The notes beneath the pieces were generated by a model that worked only from the letters and a program-made list of their open reading frames with translations, did no database searches and had not been told where the DNA came from. The position numbers and the translations under genes are program-made. From assembly GCF_003207815.1 (NCBI RefSeq), contig NZ_NKTX01000021.1, forward strand, positions 1 to 47,395: DNA of 47,395 bases, read 5' to 3'. Every line of letters begins with the position of its first letter. Position 1 is the stretch's first letter. Positions 15,274-24,190 of this stretch are shown here, piece by piece. The DNA comes from Komagataeibacter oboediens (GTDB lineage Bacteria > Pseudomonadota > Alphaproteobacteria > Acetobacterales > Acetobacteraceae).

Positions 15274-15982
15274 TTTCATGCCGTCCAGTGCCGTATCAAT
15301 CCCCTTTCATCATGCGAAAACGGCACGTGCCCGCCTGCGCAGGCACAGGATTATTTCCGGCATGATGCGATCATTCCCACAAAAAACGCTCGAACAGCAG
15401 ATGATCAGCATCACACTATCCGTCAATTTTCTCATGCGTCCTGACCATTACCGTGATTTCGACCGCCAGGGCAGCATCACGGGCAAAATGGCCGCAGAGA
15501 CCGGGGTAACAGGCGCCTGCCCCTGAAAAGGTTCGAGCACCAGCCTATTTTCCATTCGGGCCTGCCGGGGCAATCGGCCGGACATCGTGGTGATGATATT
15601 GGCCATGTCCGCCAACATGGTCGGCCTGATTCGCTACGATTGACGCCATGGTGGGGTGTTATTCCCGACATTCCGGCGCGGGGCCACAACCGGACTGTTC
15701 TTTCCTGTACCAGAGATCAGGGACGAACGGGCCACGTTGTCACCTGCATTTATTCCGCGCAATCTGCCGCCGGAAGGTTCCCGGACGGATCATGCCGGTG
15801 TCCATGTACCTGTCATGCGACGTACGGCATCATGGTCAGGCACCTTCCTGTCAGGGCCGATGCAACCTGCTGCCCTGTCGCGGGTTTATGACCGCGGTTG
15901 CTGGAGGGGTAAAGGACATGATCCAGCGTACCGCCCTCCCACGCCACAACGTCATTCTACGTCCCGCAGCAGGATGCACCAG
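15274..15982. other. gene-poor stretch, possible decayed DNA
   Basis: About 700 bases without a convincing gene. Open frames exist (for example 15254-15526 and one opening at 15656 that continues into the DUF2501-like gene), but they lack domains, ribosome binding sites and consistent codon character. An ordinary promoter for the following secreted protein should lie in the last 100-150 bases. It may contain eroded remnants of older genes; I could not identify any. Confidence 0.35.
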
Positions 15983-16387
15983 ATGTCGTACCGTCCGATC
16001 ATAACCCTGCCCGTCATGACGATTGGCCTCATGCTGGCCGGTGGCGGCCTGCCCGCCATGGCCCGTGACATGGCCGCCCCCCCTGCCACCGCCATACCGC
16101 AGGCCATGATTGACGCCGCGCCGGGGGCGCGGCTGGCAGGTTACCTGAATTTCTGCATTGGCAATGGCCTTGCGGACCATGCGGGCGCAACCCCGCTGCT
16201 GGACACGCTGATCCATAATACAGGCGCCGTGCCGGCCGATGAACGGGGCAACATGGATTATGCATATGGCACGGCAGGCGTCCTGCAGCCCGGTACGCAC
16301 GGTTCCCCCCGCATGACGGATTTCGACATCCCGGCACGGCGCGATGCCTGTGCGCAGGCCATCAGAAAAGCTGGCATGGGGGCCTGA
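15983..16387 (+). CDS. secreted DUF2501-like protein (YjjA-type)
   Basis: A 134-residue exported protein: MSYRPIITLPVMTIGLMLAGGGLPAMA is a signal peptide with a likely cut after AMA. The mature part has the order of features seen in DUF2501 proteins: GYLNFCIGNGLAD (first Cys), a helix with LLDTLI, a central Gly-rich GTAGVLQPG, and a final helix with a second Cys (RRDACAQAIRKA). The two cysteines probably form a disulfide in the periplasm. Function of the family is unknown. AGGA precedes the ATG at 15983; another in-frame ATG lies three codons upstream, and the frame is open further back to 15656 without protein-like sequence. Confidence 0.6.
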   Translation: MSYRPIITLPVMTIGLMLAGGGLPAMARDMAAPPATAIPQAMIDAAPGARLAGYLNFCIGNGLADHAGATPLLDTLIHNTGAVPADERGNMDYAYGTAGVLQPGTHGSPRMTDFDIPARRDACAQAIRKAGMGA

Positions 16388-16781
16388 TGGCAACAGGATG
16401 GCTTCGTAGCCGTCCATTGACCAGAACATGAAAAGAAACTGTTTCAAAAAGCCTGTTCATGAAAAATAACAAAAGTTTTTTGGATGTCGATTTTTCATAA
16501 AAGCTGCGCCAGGAACTTCTCATGATTGCAGGATGTTCTTTCAGGCACGCTGTCAGTCCGAAGGCCACATTTTTCATGACAGACGCAGAATTTCGTAACG
16601 CTTTTTTTATGGTCTGCCAGATATCCCGGTAACAGGCACGGCAGGCAGCCGGTCATATTCCCTTACCCTGCAAGGGGCAGGCATTCCGGCGTGCAACATC
16701 TCCCGCCATCACGACGTTTGAACCTGCATGCACGCCCGACGGGCGCTCCTTCCCCCTGTCATCTCCTGATGGAAATACAAC
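16388..16781. other. intergenic region with AT-rich element
   Basis: A 394-base gap. Its left half (16440-16500 and 16560-16615) is unusually A/T-rich and contains the dispersed element listed separately at 16471. The right half is GC-rich and leads to the SDR gene. No gene was recognised. Confidence 0.4.
16471..16510 (+). repeat. degenerate intergenic element, copy b
   Basis: AAAAGTTTTTTGGATGTCGA followed by TTTTTCATAAAAGC, an imperfect T/A stem. It resembles the copies at 23222 and 26348 in the shared AAAAGTTTYYGGRT part. Confidence 0.3.
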
Positions 16782-17642
16782 ATGCCCCGCAGCATTCCCG
16801 CCCAGAGCCAGCCCCACCAGCCCGGTCTTGAACGACTGCTTGACCCACCGGCCGAACACATCCGCGCCGATTATCAGGGCAGCGGCAAGCTGAAGGGCCG
16901 CAGGGCGCTGGTCAGCGGCGGCGACAGCGGCATCGGGCGGGCCGCGGCCCTGCATTTTGCCCGTGAAGGGGCGGATATCGCCATCGTGTACCTGGAAGAA
17001 GACGAGGATGCGAATGAAACCGTCCGTCTGGCACAGGCCGAAGGCGTGCACGCACTGGCCATACGGGGCGACGTCGCCCACAGCGCCACCTGCGATGACG
17101 CGGTCACACGCACGGTGCAGGCCCTTGGCGGGCTGGATATCGTGGTCAACAATGCCTCCGTCCAGTACGTCAGCAATGACCTGACCGATATTTCGGATGA
17201 GGTCTGGCAGCGTCATATGGATGTCAACATCAACGGCTATTTCTACCTGACCCGTGCGGCGCTGCCGCATCTGGGGCGGGACAGCGTCATTATCAACACG
17301 TCTTCGGTCAACGCGTTTGCGGGCAATGCATCACTGGTTGCCTATACCACGACCAAGGGCGCGGAAATGGGCTTTACCCGCGCCCTTGCGCTCCAGCTTG
17401 CGCCACGGGGCATACGGGTCAATGCGGTTGCCCCCGGCCCGGTCTGGACGCCGCTGCAACCCGCAAGCTGGGGGCCGGTGGACCCGCAGGCCGTGGCCAG
17501 TCTTGGCAAGGATACGCCGCTGGGCCGCATTGGCCAGCCCAGTGAACTGGGTCCGGCCTATGTCTACCTCGCGGCCCGGGATTCCTCTTACATGACGGGA
17601 CAGACGCTGCATGTAAACGGGGGCATGATCATCAATGGGTGA
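16782..17642 (+). CDS. short-chain dehydrogenase/reductase (YghA/YdaD-type)
   Basis: A 286-residue SDR with the N-terminal extension typical of the YghA/general-stress group (about 40 residues before the Rossmann fold). NAD(P) binding is by SGGDSGIG (45-52) and VVNNAS (121-126). The catalytic set is Ser174/175, Tyr188 and Lys192 (YTTTK), and the closing GQTLHVNGGMIING is typical. Such enzymes oxidise sugars, polyols or small aldehydes/alcohols. Its stop overlaps the start of the sugar-isomerase gene by eight bases, so the two are translationally coupled and likely act on the same sugar or sugar alcohol. Confidence 0.88.
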   Translation: MPRSIPAQSQPHQPGLERLLDPPAEHIRADYQGSGKLKGRRALVSGGDSGIGRAAALHFAREGADIAIVYLEEDEDANETVRLAQAEGVHALAIRGDVAHSATCDDAVTRTVQALGGLDIVVNNASVQYVSNDLTDISDEVWQRHMDVNINGYFYLTRAALPHLGRDSVIINTSSVNAFAGNASLVAYTTTKGAEMGFTRALALQLAPRGIRVNAVAPGPVWTPLQPASWGPVDPQAVASLGKDTPLGRIGQPSELGPAYVYLAARDSSYMTGQTLHVNGGMIING

Positions 17643-18945
17643 GACCCTGCCCGCGCTCATGGTGCCGGTTTCCTCGTGGCTGCGCCGTGGGCCGCACCAG
17701 CGCTGGCTGGACATGCAGGGGCAGCGACTGCTGGATTTCTACAGGCCCGCCCGGGTGCCTGACGGGTTCGCCGCGCTGGATGACTGTGGCAACCTGCAGC
17801 CGGGTGCCGTGTCCGATGCCACGCTGGGCGCGCGCATGACGCATGTGTATGCCGTGGCGGCGGGGCGCGGGCTGCCCGGTTGCGGGCCGCTGGCGACGCA
17901 TGGGGTCACGTCCATGCTGGGCCCGCTGGCGGATCATGAAAACGGGGGCTGGTTCCTTGCCCCACCCATGGACGGGCAGCAGCACGGTGGCGGACGCAAG
18001 CAGGCCTACCTGCATGCGTTTGTCGTGCTGGCCGCATCATCCGCCACTGTTGCGGGCATTGCTGGCGCGCGCAGGCTGCTTGACAAGGCGCTGGCGGTCT
18101 GGGAACGGCACTTCTGGAGCGAGGACGAAGGCGTTTTCCGCGAAAGCTTCGCCGCAGACTGGTCGGATGAGGAAGATTACCGGGGCGCAAACGCCAACAT
18201 GCATTCGGTCGAGGCCTGCATGGCGGCCGCGGATGTAACGGGCGACCCGTTGTGGCGCAACAGGGCCGTGCGGGTGGCTGAACGCTTCATCCACATACTG
18301 GCGCGCAATGCCGGATACAGCCTGCCCGAACACTACAGCCGCGACTGGCGCATGCTGAAGGATTATAACCGCGACCGGCCCACCGATGCCCTGCGCCCGT
18401 ATGGCATGACGCCGGGCCATTTCACCGAATGGGCGCACCTGCTGCTTAAGCTGGAAGCCGCCCTGCTGCGTGCGGACGGACGTGCGCCATCATGGCTGAT
18501 GGAAGATGCCGTCGAGCTGTTCCAGGCCGGCATGACGGCGGGCTGGGCACGTGATGGCGCACCGGGCCTGCTGTATACCATCGACTGGAACCACAACCCC
18601 ATGGTGCATAACCGTCCCCACTGGTGCCAGGCAGAGGCCATGACCGCGGCGGCCGCCCTGCTGAAACGCACGGGCCACCGGCGGTATGAACAGTGGTACC
18701 GCACCCTGTGGGACTATATCGACACCTTCATGATTGACCGCAGGCGTGGCGGCTGGATACAGGAACTGGACCGCGACAACCGCCCGTCCGCCGTGGTGTA
18801 CGAAGGCAAGGCCGACCTGTACCATGCATGGCAGGCCACCATGACCCCGCTGCTGCCCCTTGCCCCCAGTTTCGCGACCGCTGTGGCCCTGCTGGAAAAC
18901 CATGGTACGATACCGGACCCGTCACAGGGCACCGCAGATGGCTGA
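17635..18945 (+). CDS. AGE/YihS-family sugar epimerase/isomerase
   Basis: A 436-residue (alpha/alpha)6-barrel protein of the N-acylglucosamine 2-epimerase superfamily, closer to aldose-ketose isomerases of the YihS or mannose isomerase type. Landmark segments with the catalytic histidines are GANANMHSVEACMAA, PGHFTEWAHLLL, RPHWCQAEAMTAAA and EGKADLYHAWQA. Expected reaction: interconversion of an aldose and its ketose (for example mannose/fructose) in the cytosol. It begins inside the last codons of the SDR gene (overlap 8 bases). A dehydrogenase plus isomerase pair fits conversion of a polyol or uncommon hexose into a central sugar; the exact substrate is unknown. Confidence 0.85.
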   Translation: MGETLPALMVPVSSWLRRGPHQRWLDMQGQRLLDFYRPARVPDGFAALDDCGNLQPGAVSDATLGARMTHVYAVAAGRGLPGCGPLATHGVTSMLGPLADHENGGWFLAPPMDGQQHGGGRKQAYLHAFVVLAASSATVAGIAGARRLLDKALAVWERHFWSEDEGVFRESFAADWSDEEDYRGANANMHSVEACMAAADVTGDPLWRNRAVRVAERFIHILARNAGYSLPEHYSRDWRMLKDYNRDRPTDALRPYGMTPGHFTEWAHLLLKLEAALLRADGRAPSWLMEDAVELFQAGMTAGWARDGAPGLLYTIDWNHNPMVHNRPHWCQAEAMTAAAALLKRTGHRRYEQWYRTLWDYIDTFMIDRRRGGWIQELDRDNRPSAVVYEGKADLYHAWQATMTPLLPLAPSFATAVALLENHGTIPDPSQGTADG

Positions 18946-19199
18946 CGCAACCGGAGGGTAACCGGATACACCCCCGCCGCCCGTACGGAACATGGTCGGC
19001 ATCCGCGCGCCGCGACTGCCGCACTGTCTGTCCATACCGCGACCGTGGCCATCCCGCCCGGCACGGCCCCGTGGCTGTGACGGGACGGTAAAATGCGATA
19101 AGACATGGCCCTGACCATGCCCCGCCCCTTCGCAAGCGGGGGATATGGTGTCACTTTGTGCGTGCGTCCTGATCCCAAGTGTCCGAGTGCCATACCATC
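18946..19199 (+). promoter_or_regulatory. leader/promoter region of the ABC transporter operon
   Basis: This 254-base gap separates the isomerase from the first permease. It has no room for a substrate-binding protein. CCCCGC and GCGGGG around 19120-19141 can form a 6-bp stem with a 10-base loop. An AT-richer GGTAAAATGCGATAAGAC at 19087-19104 is a possible -10 area. No further gene seen. Confidence 0.35.
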
Positions 19200-20201
19200 A
19201 TGCCCGCCCCGACCCAGCCCGTATCCCCCGGTCCATGGCGGCAGGCCGCAGGCAAGCTTGCACGCACGCCATCGGCCATGGTGGCGCTGGGCGTGCTTGT
19301 GGCCGTGATGGTGGCGTGCCTGCTGGCGCCGGTCTATGCCCATGACGTAGCGCGGACCAATCCGTTCCAGTCCACCGTTGCGGGCACCATCATGCTGGAC
19401 GGGCGGGAGGTGGATATCATGCAGCCCGATGATAACCCGCTGCACCTTGGCCTCAGCCCCATCGGGCCGACATGGTGCGCCACCTACCTGCTGGGTGCGG
19501 ACAGCCAGGGGCGCGACGTGATGGCACGACTGCTGTATGGTGGCCGCAATTCGCTGGTGATTTCAGCGGCGGCGGCGGTACTGTGCCTTCTGCTGGCGGC
19601 AACGGTAGGGGTTGTTGCTGGTTTTTTCGGCGGGATTGTCGATACTGTCCTGTCGCGGCTCATGGACATCATGTGGGCGGTGCCGGTCTATCTGTTCGCC
19701 ATATCGCTGTCCATTGTCATGGTCAGCCAGCAGATGCGCCTTGGCCCGTTCGTGCTGCGGGCGGACAGCCTGCTTGTTCCCGTCCTGATCATCGCGCTGG
19801 TTTACGTGCCTTATGCCGCGCGCCCGATACGCGGGCGGGTCATGGCGTTGCGCCAGGCGGAATTCGTCACCGCCGCACGCTGTCTGGGCGTGCCGGGGTG
19901 GCGGATCATGCTGCATGACATCGTGCCCAATGTCATGACCACGCTGGTGACACTTGGCCCGCTGCTGATGGCGCTGGCGCTACTGGCGGAAAGTGCGCTG
20001 TCCTTCCTCTCGCTGGGGGTGCAGGCGCCACAGCCTTCGTGGGGGACCATCATCCAGGATGGCGAGGGCCTGATCTATACCCGCCCCATGGTGGCCGTAG
20101 CGCCGGGGCTTGCAATCGTGACAGTGGTTCTTGCGCTCAACATTCTGGGCGACGGGCTGCGCGACGCGCTGGATGTGCGTGACGGGGGGCGGCGGTCATG
20201 A
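19200..20201 (+). CDS. ABC transporter permease, DppC/OppC type
   Basis: A 333-residue inner-membrane permease of the peptide/nickel/opine class. One N-terminal TM segment (SAMVALGVLVAVMVACLLAPVYA) is followed by a periplasmic loop with the DppC landmark LLGADSQGRDVMARLLYGGRNSL. Then come about five TM segments with the EAA loop (EFVTAARCLGVPGWRIMLHDIVPNV) that contacts the ATPase, and the ending SWGTIIQDG...GLAIVTVVLALNILGDGLRDALD. Start at ATG 19200; a GTG at 19179 would add seven residues. It overlaps the next gene by four bases (ATGA), and unusually the C-type permease precedes the B-type. Confidence 0.9.
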   Translation: MPAPTQPVSPGPWRQAAGKLARTPSAMVALGVLVAVMVACLLAPVYAHDVARTNPFQSTVAGTIMLDGREVDIMQPDDNPLHLGLSPIGPTWCATYLLGADSQGRDVMARLLYGGRNSLVISAAAAVLCLLLAATVGVVAGFFGGIVDTVLSRLMDIMWAVPVYLFAISLSIVMVSQQMRLGPFVLRADSLLVPVLIIALVYVPYAARPIRGRVMALRQAEFVTAARCLGVPGWRIMLHDIVPNVMTTLVTLGPLLMALALLAESALSFLSLGVQAPQPSWGTIIQDGEGLIYTRPMVAVAPGLAIVTVVLALNILGDGLRDALDVRDGGRRS

Positions 20202-21169
20202 CCGCCGTGCTGCGCCGCGCGGGCCAGACGCTGCTTGTGCTGCTGGGCGTGTCGGTGCTGGTGTTTGGCGTGTTTTTCGCCACGCCCGGCGCGGACCCGA
20301 CCGCGCGCATTGCCGGGCGGAACGCATCACCACAGATCATGGAAAAAATACGCCACGAATACGGCTTCGACCGACCACTGCCGGTGCAGTACGCAATCAT
20401 GATGAAGAAACTGTTCATCACCCGCGACCTTGCATCCTATGCCGACCGGGGCGAACTGGTGGTGCCCGAAATCCTGCAGGCCGCCCCCGTTACGGCATGT
20501 CTTGTCTGCGGGGCGGCGTTCATCTGGGTTACGGTGTCCATCGCCATGGGCACGATGGCCGCCGCCATGAAAGGAACATGGGTGGACCGGGGACTGATGA
20601 TGCTGGGGCTGGTGGGGATTTCCATTCCCGTGTTCTGGCTGGGGGAAGTCGCCAACCTTGTAACCCAGAGCCGCTATCACGACACATGGCTGTTTTCGTG
20701 GGTGCCGGGGTTGGGTTACGTGCCATTCAGCCAGAGCCCGTCGGGGTGGTTCAGGGGACTGGTCATTCCGTGGATCGTGCTGGCGGTCATGTTCATCGGC
20801 ATCTACAGCCGCGTGCTGCGCACGGACCTTGTCGCACTGGCGGGCGAGGATTTCATGCGCACGGCGCGCGCCAAGGGGCTGTCGCCCGTGCGCATCCTGC
20901 TGTGGCATGGGCTACGCACGTCCATGGTCACCTTTGTCTCCCTGTTCGGGATGGATTTCGCGCAGCTTGTGGGCGGTGGCGCGCTGCTGACGGAGGTGGT
21001 ATTCGGCCTGCCCGGTGTCGGGCGGCTGACCTATCGCGCGCTGACCACGCTGGACCTGCCCGTCATCATGGCCACCGTCATGTATTCCGCCGTGTTCGTG
21101 GTGCTGGCCAATGCGGCGGTTGACGTGATCTACCTGTTCCTTGACCCAAGGGTGCGTGATGCCCGCTGA
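20198..21169 (+). CDS. ABC transporter permease, DppB/OppB type
   Basis: A 323-residue permease partner. The first TM segment (TLLVLLGVSVLVFGVFFATPGADP) and the following RHEYGFDRPLPVQYAIMMKKLF are standard for DppB. The EAA loop is FMRTARAKGLSPVRILLWHGLR and the end is [14 protein letters not shown]. Paired with the preceding DppC-like protein it forms the membrane channel. Coupled by overlaps at both ends with its neighbours (4 bases before, 11 bases after). Confidence 0.9.
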   Translation: MTAVLRRAGQTLLVLLGVSVLVFGVFFATPGADPTARIAGRNASPQIMEKIRHEYGFDRPLPVQYAIMMKKLFITRDLASYADRGELVVPEILQAAPVTACLVCGAAFIWVTVSIAMGTMAAAMKGTWVDRGLMMLGLVGISIPVFWLGEVANLVTQSRYHDTWLFSWVPGLGYVPFSQSPSGWFRGLVIPWIVLAVMFIGIYSRVLRTDLVALAGEDFMRTARAKGLSPVRILLWHGLRTSMVTFVSLFGMDFAQLVGGGALLTEVVFGLPGVGRLTYRALTTLDLPVIMATVMYSAVFVVLANAAVDVIYLFLDPRVRDAR

Positions 21170-22193
21170 CAGGTCCGCCCCGCTGCTGGACGTACGCGAC
21201 CTGTGCATCGGTTTCCCCGCGCGGGGGGGCATGGTGCCGATCGTGGATCATGTGTCCTTCACCATGCCCGAGGCCGGGATACTGGGGTTGGTGGGGGAAT
21301 CCGGATCCGGAAAGTCCGTTACCGCAATGGCGATCATGGGGCTGATCGACGCGCCGGGGGTGCGGGTCAGCGGGTCGGTGCGTTTTCGCGGGCGCGAACT
21401 GATCGGCCTGCCCCCACGGCAGATGCGCCGCCTGCGCGGGCGTGACATCGCCATGATCTTTCAGGACCCGATGACAGCCTTTACCCCCGTCTACACCATC
21501 GGCTGGCAGATCGATGAACAGATCCGCGCCCATGAACGCGTGACCCGCGCGCAGGCCCGTGCGCGCACCGTGCGGATACTGGGGGAAATGGGCGTGCCCG
21601 ACCCCGAACGCGTGGCGCGGCGCTATCCCCACCAGCTGTCGGGCGGGCTGCGCCAGCGCGCGATGATCGCCATGGCGCTGTCATGCAACCCCACCCTGCT
21701 GATTGCCGATGAACCGACAACGGCGCTGGATGTTACGGTGCAGGCACAGATCCTTGACCTGATCCGCTCACTACGTGGCATGCATGGGTCGTCCGTACTG
21801 CTGATCACGCATGATATGGGCGTCGTGGCCCAGACCTGCGACAGCACGCTGGTACTGTATTCCGGCCGGGTGGCGGAAACGGGACCAACGGCGCGCGTGT
21901 TTGACCGGCCCGGCCACCCCTATACCGCGGCCCTGCTGGATTCCATCCCGCCGCTTTATGGCCCCCGGCCCGACCGGCTGCCCGCCATTTCCGGCACGCC
22001 CCCCACGCCCATGGACCGTCCCGCCGGCTGCGCCTTCGGCCCGCGCTGTGCCCATGTCCACGCAGCCTGCACCACGACCCCGCCCGCGCTGGTCCCGCTT
22101 GGTCCCGACCATGCCGCGGCCTGCGTGCTGCCAGCCGAGGGAACGCCCCTGCCGCCGCGCATTCTCCGCGCCAGCAACGACACATGCCCATGA
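21159..22193 (+). CDS. ABC transporter ATP-binding protein, DppD/OppD type
   Basis: A 344-residue ATPase with Walker [10 protein letters not shown]-loop MIFQDP, signature [12 protein letters not shown], Walker [13 protein letters not shown] and switch His in LLITHDMG. The C-terminal oligopeptide/dipeptide extension has [25 protein letters not shown], including the cysteine cluster that in this family can bind an iron-sulfur cluster. Start is ATG at 21159 inside the end of the permease gene; a TTG upstream is rejected. It powers transport together with the next gene product. Confidence 0.92.
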   Translation: MPADRSAPLLDVRDLCIGFPARGGMVPIVDHVSFTMPEAGILGLVGESGSGKSVTAMAIMGLIDAPGVRVSGSVRFRGRELIGLPPRQMRRLRGRDIAMIFQDPMTAFTPVYTIGWQIDEQIRAHERVTRAQARARTVRILGEMGVPDPERVARRYPHQLSGGLRQRAMIAMALSCNPTLLIADEPTTALDVTVQAQILDLIRSLRGMHGSSVLLITHDMGVVAQTCDSTLVLYSGRVAETGPTARVFDRPGHPYTAALLDSIPPLYGPRPDRLPAISGTPPTPMDRPAGCAFGPRCAHVHAACTTTPPALVPLGPDHAAACVLPAEGTPLPPRILRASNDTCP

Positions 22194-23179
22194 CCGCAAC
22201 ACCACCTGCCCCCACAGCACTGCTGGCGGTACGCAACCTGTCCAAGACCTACCACGTGGGACATGGGCAGCACCTGACGGCAGTGGATGGTATATCCCTG
22301 TCGGTCATGCCGGGCGAAATGCTGGGACTGGTGGGAGAATCCGGCTGCGGCAAGTCAACGCTGGGCCGGTGCATGCTGCGGCTGACGGACATATCGGCAG
22401 GACAGGTCATGTTTGAAGGGCGCGACATCACCACCCTTCCCGAACGCCACCTGCGCCCGCTACGCCCGCGCATGCAGATGGTGTTTCAGGATTCCAGCGC
22501 CTGTCTCAACCCGCGCCGGCGTGTCAGGGATCTTCTGGCCGAACCCCTGCGGGTCCATCCCGGCCCGGACGGACGCAGGCGCCCGGGTGCGGACATTGAC
22601 CGGCGCGTGCACGACCTTATGGATCTGGTCGGCCTGTCCGCCACCGCGCTGGCGCGGTATCCACATGAATTTTCGGGCGGCCAGCGCCAGCGCATCAACA
22701 TCGCCCGCGCGCTTGCCCTGTCACCCCGGCTGATTGTGGCGGATGAACCGGTTTCCGCGCTGGATGTGTCGGTGCAGGCGCAGATCGTCAACCTGTTTGC
22801 CGACCTGCAGGCGCGACTTGGGCTGACCTATGTCTTCGTAGCGCATGACCTGGCCGTGGTCCGTCAGGTCTCCAACCGCGTGGCCGTCATGTATCTGGGC
22901 ACGATCGTCGAAATCGGGCCTACGGACAGCGTGCTGCATCATCCCGTCCATCCCTATACCGCCGCCCTGACCGCCGCCGTGCCCCGACCCGTAGTGGGCG
23001 CACGCCCTCCACCGCCGCTGGGTGGTGACATACCCAGTCCCGTCAACCGCCCCGCCGGGTGCCGTTTCCACACACGCTGCCCGTATGCGCAGGACCGCTG
23101 CCGGGTGGATGAACCTGTCCTGCGCCCCATCCGGCCAGGCCATGAAGCCGCCTGTCATTTTCCCCTTGCCCCGTCGTGA
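22184..23179 (+). CDS. ABC transporter ATP-binding protein, DppF/OppF type
   Basis: A 331-residue second ATPase. Walker A GESGCGKST, Q-loop MVFQDS followed by SACLNPRRRV, signature FSGGQRQRINIARAL, Walker B LIVADEPVSALD, switch His in VFVAHDL, and the C-terminal NRPAGCRFHTRCPYAQDRC cysteine cluster of oligopeptide ABC proteins. The start overlaps the end of the DppD-like gene by 10 bases (an ATG two codons later is an alternative). It completes a four-gene C-B-D-F operon. Without a binding protein in the window, whether it imports peptides, nickel, opines or something else cannot be decided. Confidence 0.92.
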   Translation: MPMTATPPAPTALLAVRNLSKTYHVGHGQHLTAVDGISLSVMPGEMLGLVGESGCGKSTLGRCMLRLTDISAGQVMFEGRDITTLPERHLRPLRPRMQMVFQDSSACLNPRRRVRDLLAEPLRVHPGPDGRRRPGADIDRRVHDLMDLVGLSATALARYPHEFSGGQRQRINIARALALSPRLIVADEPVSALDVSVQAQIVNLFADLQARLGLTYVFVAHDLAVVRQVSNRVAVMYLGTIVEIGPTDSVLHHPVHPYTAALTAAVPRPVVGARPPPPLGGDIPSPVNRPAGCRFHTRCPYAQDRCRVDEPVLRPIRPGHEAACHFPLAPS

Positions 23180-23221
23180 CAGGGCGTTGAGAAAATATTT
23201 GGAAACAACCCGCTGGAAAAT

Positions 23222-23255
23222 AAAAGTTTCCGGATATCACCGTTTCCAGATCAGG
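23222..23255 (+). repeat. degenerate intergenic element, copy c
   Basis: AAAAGTTTCCGGATATCACC followed by GTTTCCAGATCAGG, located between the ABC operon and its likely terminator hairpin. The shared part with the other copies is AAAAGTTTYYGG-AT. Confidence 0.3.
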
Positions 23256-23265
23256 CCGGATTTCC

Positions 23266-23294
23266 GGACGGGCGTCTGAAATACGCCATCGTCC
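23266..23294 (+). terminator. hairpin after the ABC operon
   Basis: GGAC-G-GGCGT pairs with ACGCC-ATC-GTCC over a 7-base loop (9 paired bases with a small internal loop), about 90 bases after the stop of the DppF-like gene. A short TGTCAAAT follows. Confidence 0.45.
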
Positions 23295-23413
23295 TGTCAA
23301 ATCCCCGCCAGTTAACCGCAACCACAGGGCACATCCCCGGTCGTGACATGGCATGCGGATGTAGGATGTGCCATCGTGCCGGGGCCATGATCTGTACCGG
23401 GAAAAAAGTTTTC

Positions 23414-24161
23414 ATGCCCAGCACCACCAGCCTGCCTGACCTGTTCCTTGCCATCCGGCGTGGCCAGCTTTCCCCTCCCGCGGCCGTGGATCAGGCGCTG
23501 GTGCCAGCCACGGAAGCAGCGGCATATGCAGTGCAGGATGCGGTCGCGCGCCATCTGGGACCGATCGAAGGCTGGAAGGTCGGCGCATCCGGCCCGGATG
23601 CCGAACCCGCCTGCGCACCCATTCATGCCGCGACCATCTTCAGGGATGGCGGGACCGTACCGGCAGGCACATGCCGTCATCTGGGGGTCGAGGCGGAGAT
23701 TGGCTACCGTTTCGCCCGTGCCCTGCCCCCACGGGCCACGCCGTGGACACGTGCAGACGTGCTGGGTGCCATTGGCACCGCGCATCCGGTAATCGAAATT
23801 CTTGATACCCGTTTCGATCAGCCCGGATCACAGCACAGGCTGCTGCATGCCGCGGACCACCAGAGCCACGGCGCACTGATCGTAGGCCCTGGCACCACCG
23901 CATGGCGCACGCTGGACCCGGTCCACGAACCCGTGGTGCTGCGCATTGATGGCAGGGTCGTAAAAGAGCGGCAATTCAGCGGGCGACCCGCTACGCATGC
24001 TGGTCTGGCTGGCCAACCATGCATCCCGCCGGGGGATCGGCATCGGTACAGGCTGCCTGGTCACCACCGGGTCCACCACCGGCACCATATTCGTGCCGCA
24101 TGGCACGGATGTCACCGCCAGCTTTCCCGCAGTGGGGCAGGTCAGCACCCATCTTGCCTGA
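23414..24161 (+). pseudogene. 2-keto-4-pentenoate hydratase family gene, frameshifted
   Basis: The first part (from ATG 23414, residues 1-190) reads as a fumarylacetoacetate-hydrolase-fold hydratase: WKVGASGPDAEPACAPI, GVEAEIGYRFARALPP, TAHPVIEILDTRF, LIVGPGTTAW, VVLRIDGRVVKERQFSG. After GGG at 23981-23983 the original frame turns to nonsense, while the reading frame beginning with GGC at 23982 continues the family perfectly (GDPLRMLVWLANHASRR, TGCLVTTGSTTGTIFVPHG, TDVTASFPAVGQVSTHLA) and ends at TGA 24159-24161. One missing G in the GGG run explains it. The enzyme would hydrate 2-hydroxypentadienoate-type intermediates of aromatic breakdown. It is either inactivated, or the deletion is a sequencing error. 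Confidence 0.88.
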
Positions 24162-24190
24162 ACACGCGCCCTTTATATGAAAGGTCTGTC

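Noticed and set aside
15254-15526. A 90-residue frame in the gene-poor stretch
   Set aside because: It begins inside the terminator palindrome of the previous gene, has an irregular composition and matches nothing known to me.
15528-15545. GGTTCGAGCACC resembling a tRNA T-arm
   Set aside because: No acceptor stem, anticodon arm or D-arm can be placed around it.
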